From Streptomyces sp. S.PNR 29 (GTDB lineage Bacteria > Actinomycetota > Actinomycetes > Streptomycetales > Streptomycetaceae): a DNA stretch of 64,000 nucleotides. Made by a program: the position numbers and the translations under genes. Positions 60,910 through 64,000 of this stretch are shown here, piece after piece (position 1 is the first letter of the stretch; every line of letters starts with the position of its first letter). The stretch spans positions 124,001 through 188,000 of the forward strand of contig NZ_JANUQM010000015.1 of NCBI RefSeq assembly GCF_030386795.1, in the 5' to 3' direction. The notes under the pieces were generated by a model. That model made no database searches and was not told the origin of the DNA. It worked only from the letters and a program-made list of their open reading frames with translations.

Positions 60910-62237
60910 GGAGCCTTTTGCGGCGTACCGCGATGCAGCGCCCGGCGGTGCTGACGGTCACGCTGCCTGGAGCGACGGAAGTCCGGATGGCGGTGGAGGC
61001 GGAGGTGCGTCGGCGGGGGTGGCCGGTGGCGGGCGCCCCGGCCGACGCCGACCTGTTGGTCGTCTGCGGCGCCCCGGAACCGGGGGGCGCGGAGTGGCTG
61101 GACGGCATCCAGCGGTCGATGCCGGAGCCGGTCGTGCGGATCGTGGTGCGGGAGGCCGGACAGGTCGCGCACGTGCTCGACATGGCGTGCAGGGGTCTGG
61201 CGGACGGGGCGGTGACCCCGGGTCAGGCCGACGCAGGCGACCAGCAGGAGACCGTTGTGGGCGAGCCTGGCGGCCATGCGCACGGCGGGCAGCACGGCCA
61301 CGGCGACCACGCGGCTCACACCGGTCATGAGGGTCATGAGAATCACCAGCCCGACGACCATGCGGCGCACATGGACCACATGGATCATGAAGACCATGCC
61401 GGCCATATGGATCACATGGGTCACGACATGCACGCCATGGGGGAGGTCGCAGGCCTGCCGATGGCAGAGCGGGGCGATGACCGTGACGAGTTGAGGCTCG
61501 ACCAGCTGCACGTGCCGATCGGCCCCGGCCTGACCGACTGGCCAACGGGGCTCATTCTCCGGCTCACTCTGCAGGGTGACGTCGTGCAGGGCGTTGAGGT
61601 GGACCATCTCCCCGTGCCGTCCGGCCTTCGCCTGCCCTTCTGGGACGAACCGTGGCTGCGGGCCGCGCGGGGCGAGGAGGTCACGAGGGGGAGTGCGGCG
61701 CGTCGGCGCTGTGCCGCGCATCTGGACAGCGTGGGGCGGCTCCTGGCTGTCGTCGGCTGGGACGACGCCGCAGCGCGGTGCCGTCGGCTGCGGGACGAGT
61801 TGCTGTCCGGAGCGTCGCGTGAGGGGATCAGCGGTGACCTGCGCGGCGCACTGCGCAAGGTGGAGAGGTCGCGCACCCTTCGCTGGACGGTCGCCGGACT
61901 GGGGGAGTTGCCGTCGTCCAGAGCGCGGGCGGTAGGGGCGACCGGGCCGGCGCTCGCTGCGGACGGGGACGCCTACGACCGGCTGCTGATGTGGCTGGGC
62001 GAGATCGGGCGCGGCCTCGATGGGCTCGATGACGAGCGGCCGTTGACGCCGGACGAACTCACCGGCCCGCGCGGACGGCTCGACGGAGAACAGCCGCCGT
62101 CACAGGCCCTGCTCGACATCCTTCCGGAGCTGCTGACCGGCGCCGAGTTCGCCTGCGCGCGGGTCATCGTCGCCAGCCTGGACCCCGACATCGAGGAACT
62201 CGCGCTCGCGACCGTGTCCGGGGCGGCCCATGTCTGA
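60900..62237 (+). CDS. NuoB-like / His-rich / NuoD-like fusion without Fe-S cysteines
   Basis: The 445-residue protein has three parts. Residues 15-100 resemble the NuoB fold: RRRGWPVAGAPADADLLVVCGAP, then MPEPVVRIVVREAG, corresponding to R-G-x-x-x-x-x-P-R-x-A-D-x-L-x-V-x-G and M-P-x-P-K/R-x-V. The four N2 Fe-S cysteines are absent. Residues 120-180 are strongly His-rich: 18 histidines between 126 and 178, mostly as H-x-x-H and D-H-M/A-x-H, likely a metal site. Residues 195-445 show faint NuoD features (VPIGPGLTDWPTGLILRLTLQGDVV, GDAYDRLLMWLGEIGRGL). It takes the place of the peripheral arm subunits between nuoA and nuoH. It overlaps both neighbours (10 and 8 bases). Confidence 0.75.
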   Translation: MDLRSLLRRTAMQRPAVLTVTLPGATEVRMAVEAEVRRRGWPVAGAPADADLLVVCGAPEPGGAEWLDGIQRSMPEPVVRIVVREAGQVAHVLDMACRGLADGAVTPGQADAGDQQETVVGEPGGHAHGGQHGHGDHAAHTGHEGHENHQPDDHAAHMDHMDHEDHAGHMDHMGHDMHAMGEVAGLPMAERGDDRDELRLDQLHVPIGPGLTDWPTGLILRLTLQGDVVQGVEVDHLPVPSGLRLPFWDEPWLRAARGEEVTRGSAARRRCAAHLDSVGRLLAVVGWDDAAARCRRLRDELLSGASREGISGDLRGALRKVERSRTLRWTVAGLGELPSSRARAVGATGPALAADGDAYDRLLMWLGEIGRGLDGLDDERPLTPDELTGPRGRLDGEQPPSQALLDILPELLTGAEFACARVIVASLDPDIEELALATVSGAAHV

Positions 62238-63174
62238 TGCCGCGCCCCTGTGGGCGACCATCGTCCTTCCTGTCGCCCTGGCGGTGGCTGCCGTGGTTAC
62301 GGCCGGGTTCGATGCGGTGCTGTCCGGCTCGGCCGAGCGGGGTTCCCCCGGGAGCATCCGGGAGGCCGGGCTGCGTGCCGTGGCTCCGTTACGGGAAGCT
62401 TTGCGGCTGCTCGTCCAGCAGCCGCGCCGTACGACGGCCGCGGACCGGCTGCTCGGCAGGCTGGGCGTGGTGCTGGTTCCGGTGGCCGCGGTGCTGGCGG
62501 GTGCCGTACTGCCGTGGGGCTTTCGGTCCGTGAGCGATCCGTCCGTCGGTGTCGTGTGGTTCAACGCCATGGAGGCGCTGGCCTGGGCGGCGGTGTGGCT
62601 GGCGGGCTGGGGGCCGAACTCGGCGCTGTCGCTGATCGGCGGGTACCGGTTCCTCGCTCAGGGACTGGCGTACGAACTCCCGCACATGTTCGCCATCACC
62701 ACCGCCGCTCTCGGTGCAGAGTCCCTGCGGGTCGGGGACGTGGTCGCGGCTCAGGACGGGCTGTGGTTCGCGGTGTGGATGCCTGCCGCCTTCGTCGTCT
62801 ATCTGCTGAGCGCGCTCGCGATGGCCTTCTGGGGGCCGTTCGAACATCCGCTGTCGCGGGACGCGGCCGGTGGTGCCGCAGCCGAACTGGCGGGCGTGGA
62901 CCGGCTGGTGTTTCTGGGCGGGCGGTGGCTGCTGCTCGTGGTGACCGCCGGCTTCAGCGTGCCGCTGTTCCTCGGGGGAGGGCACGGACCGCTGCTGCCG
63001 GGCTGGGCGTGGACGTTGCTGAAGACCGCGGCGGTGCTGGCGCTGCTGGTGGCCGGGCGCCGCCTGGTGCCCACGCTGCGGATGGAGCGGTACATGGAGC
63101 TGGCGTGGATGGTGCCGGTGCCGCTGACGCTGCTTCAGGCGCTGGTCGTGGCCGTCGTCGTCCTGAACCGATGA
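62230..63174 (+). CDS. nuoH: NADH-quinone oxidoreductase subunit H (complex I-like)
   Basis: The 314-residue membrane protein has about eight helices and the NuoH/ND1 segment GGYRFLAQGLAYELPHMFAITTAAL, equivalent to the R-x-x-A-Q-x-x-x-Y-E-x-P signature that lines the quinone channel, and WMPAAFVVYLLSALAMAFWGPFEHPLS. The acidic residues of the E-channel are kept in part. It overlaps the upstream fusion gene by eight bases and nuoJ by four (ATGA). Its divergence from housekeeping NuoH and the lack of normal peripheral subunits suggest a different electron donor. Confidence 0.87.
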   Translation: MSDAAPLWATIVLPVALAVAAVVTAGFDAVLSGSAERGSPGSIREAGLRAVAPLREALRLLVQQPRRTTAADRLLGRLGVVLVPVAAVLAGAVLPWGFRSVSDPSVGVVWFNAMEALAWAAVWLAGWGPNSALSLIGGYRFLAQGLAYELPHMFAITTAALGAESLRVGDVVAAQDGLWFAVWMPAAFVVYLLSALAMAFWGPFEHPLSRDAAGGAAAELAGVDRLVFLGGRWLLLVVTAGFSVPLFLGGGHGPLLPGWAWTLLKTAAVLALLVAGRRLVPTLRMERYMELAWMVPVPLTLLQALVVAVVVLNR

Positions 63175-63758
63175 GTGAGGTGCTGGCCATGCTTGACGAC
63201 GTGATCTTCTGGGTGCTGGCCCTGCTGGCGGTGGCCAGTGGCGTCATGGTGTTCCGGTTCGACTCCATGGCCCGGGCGACGTACGCGCTGCTGACCTCGC
63301 TGCTGTGTGTCGGCGGCGAGGTGCTGCTGCTCGGGCTGGACTACCTCGGGGTCGTGATCGTGCTGATGATGACCATCGAGATGGCCATCATGGCCGTGTT
63401 CATGGTGATGTACATGATGAACCCGGCCGGGCTCATGCCGATGACCATGGTCCACAACAAGAGGGGCGCGGGCGTGATCTGCGCGGCGCTCTTCGCCGTG
63501 CTCGCCGCCGGGATCCTGCTCGCCCCGTGGCCGTCCCGGCGCGGCCGGCCGTCGGCCGATCCCACCATGGATCTGGGCTTGTCGCTGATGGGGCCGCAGA
63601 TGCTCACCATGATGACCCTCGGACTCGCCTTGTTCGCCACCATCGTCGCCACCGTCGTCCTGGCCACCCGCCGAGGCCGTTACGACCGGTTCGGCGACGA
63701 CCTCACAGCAGGTACCGCCCAGGACCCCGTGCGGGGAGGGATGGCCGGTGACCTTTGA
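63171..63758 (+). CDS. nuoJ: NADH-quinone oxidoreductase subunit J (complex I-like)
   Basis: The 195-residue protein has five membrane helices. The helix YLGVVIVLMMTIEMAIMAVFMVMYMM corresponds to NuoJ helix 3 (pi-bulge region), which is unusually Met-rich here: a dozen Met residues fall between about 60 and 95. The C-terminal RRGRYDRFGDDLTAG is a short cytoplasmic tail. The ATG at 63171 overlaps the nuoH stop; an ATG at 63189 is an alternative. The 3' end overlaps nuoK by 11 bases. It forms part of the proton-translocating membrane arm. Confidence 0.85.
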   Translation: MSEVLAMLDDVIFWVLALLAVASGVMVFRFDSMARATYALLTSLLCVGGEVLLLGLDYLGVVIVLMMTIEMAIMAVFMVMYMMNPAGLMPMTMVHNKRGAGVICAALFAVLAAGILLAPWPSRRGRPSADPTMDLGLSLMGPQMLTMMTLGLALFATIVATVVLATRRGRYDRFGDDLTAGTAQDPVRGGMAGDL

Positions 63759-64000
63759 ACTCTTTCTGCTGCTGGCCGCGGCTCTGTTCAGCATCGGACT
63801 GTTCGGCGCGCTCACCCAGCAGTCGATCGTGATGCTGATGATGGGCCTGGAGCTGATGCTGGGCGGCGTCATCGTCGGTGCGGCGGCCGTCTGGCACTAC
63901 GTCGCCCCGGCCGCCGCCGAAGGACAGGTGCTGGTCGTCCTCGCGGTCACGGTGATGGCGGTGGAGATGGCCATCGGGTTCGCCGTGGTCACCGCGCTCT
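63748..64000 (+). CDS. nuoK: NADH-quinone oxidoreductase subunit K, 3' end outside window
   Basis: Eighty-four codons are visible before the window ends. The product starts MTFELFLLLAAALFSIGLFGALTQ and contains LMMGLELMLGGVIVGAAAV, with the membrane Glu of NuoK helix 2 (G-L-E-L-M-L), and VTVMAVEMAIGFAVV with the second conserved Glu. These residues pass protons in complex I and Mrp antiporters. GTG 63748 follows GGGAGGG and overlaps nuoJ by 11 bases. Larger antiporter subunits (L, M, N) would be expected just beyond the edge. Confidence 0.9.
   Translation, partial: MTFELFLLLAAALFSIGLFGALTQQSIVMLMMGLELMLGGVIVGAAAVWHYVAPAAAEGQVLVVLAVTVMAVEMAIGFAVVTAL

Noticed and set aside
1..64000. tRNA, rRNA and riboswitch search by eye
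   Set aside because: No cloverleaf with an intact T-arm consensus, no rRNA sequence and no known riboswitch core was recognised; a covariance-model scan would be decisive.

Overview
The window is about 70% GC with strong G/C third positions, frequent GTG starts and actinobacterial gene families throughout: the MatB-type polysaccharide synthase, a DUF4328 membrane protein, an Rv1733c-family protein, NarL/LuxR two-component pairs, a fused SecDF, and a small secreted protein resembling chaplins. It reads as chromosomal DNA of a Streptomyces or close relative. Many broken genes and remnants of transposases and integrases suggest a chromosome-arm or otherwise fluid region. No rRNA, tRNA, CRISPR array, complete insertion sequence or complete prophage was recognised.

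Layout. 0-5 kb: a left-truncated MGT/UGT glycosyltransferase, a GNAT acetyltransferase, a large unknown protein, then a four-cysteine exported protein followed by a secreted I36-type protein. 5-10.5 kb: a MatA-like/MatB surface-polysaccharide pair and a long-chain acyl-CoA synthetase, all on the minus strand. 10.6-16.9 kb: a signal-less periplasmic-binding-fold protein, a secreted protein with twin Cys repeats, DUF4328, a MerR/sliding-clamp-like fusion with a TPR-like partner, GNAT and TetR. 17.2-19.8 kb: a compact unit of a 90-aa protein, a 41-aa zinc-finger miniprotein and a secreted candidate amidase, divergent from a membrane protein with an HTH-like N-terminus. 20-25.5 kb: MBL hydrolase, two-component pair, small exported protein and a fused SecDF whose 3' end is frameshifted. 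25.5-31.4 kb: a zone rich in broken genes (DUF421, pirin, Rv1733c, TIG, ISL3) plus two DksA/TraR-type proteins and a Tat-exported protein. 31.5-38.2 kb: two-component pair, a second copy of the I36 plus four-Cys pair in reversed order, and a membrane NACHT NTPase. 38.2-43.4 kb: transposase and integrase remnants around a LysR/DUF1330 pair, then a dienelactone-hydrolase homologue. 43.5-47.8 kb: a 1,464-residue YVTN propeller/TIG/Ig-like repeat protein. 48-55.1 kb: a catabolic region with pseudogenes (PdxA, a HisA/F-like barrel, PotA) and intact oxidase, deacylase, Lrp, aldehyde dehydrogenase and homoserine dehydrogenase genes. 56.5-60.2 kb: two small His-containing membrane proteins, a cysteine-synthase-like enzyme and an MFS exporter. 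60.5 kb to the end: the start of an atypical complex I operon (nuoA, a cysteine-poor NuoB/His-rich/NuoD-like fusion, nuoH, nuoJ, nuoK).

How genes may work together. MatA-like and MatB would make and export an extracellular amino-sugar polymer. Homoserine dehydrogenase and aldehyde dehydrogenase, overlapping by 8 nt, could take homoserine through aspartate semialdehyde to aspartate, fed by the nearby deacylase and oxidase. The PLP enzyme and MFS transporter are translationally coupled, which suggests synthesis and export of a small amino-acid-derived molecule. The atypical nuo operon would make a membrane proton-pumping arm joined to a degenerate peripheral subunit. These links are inferred from gene order and recognised families. 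The strongest candidates for undescribed biology are the NuoB/His/NuoD fusion, the duplicated I36 plus four-Cys cassette, the 17.2-19.8 kb unit, the MerR-clamp fusion and the membrane NACHT protein.
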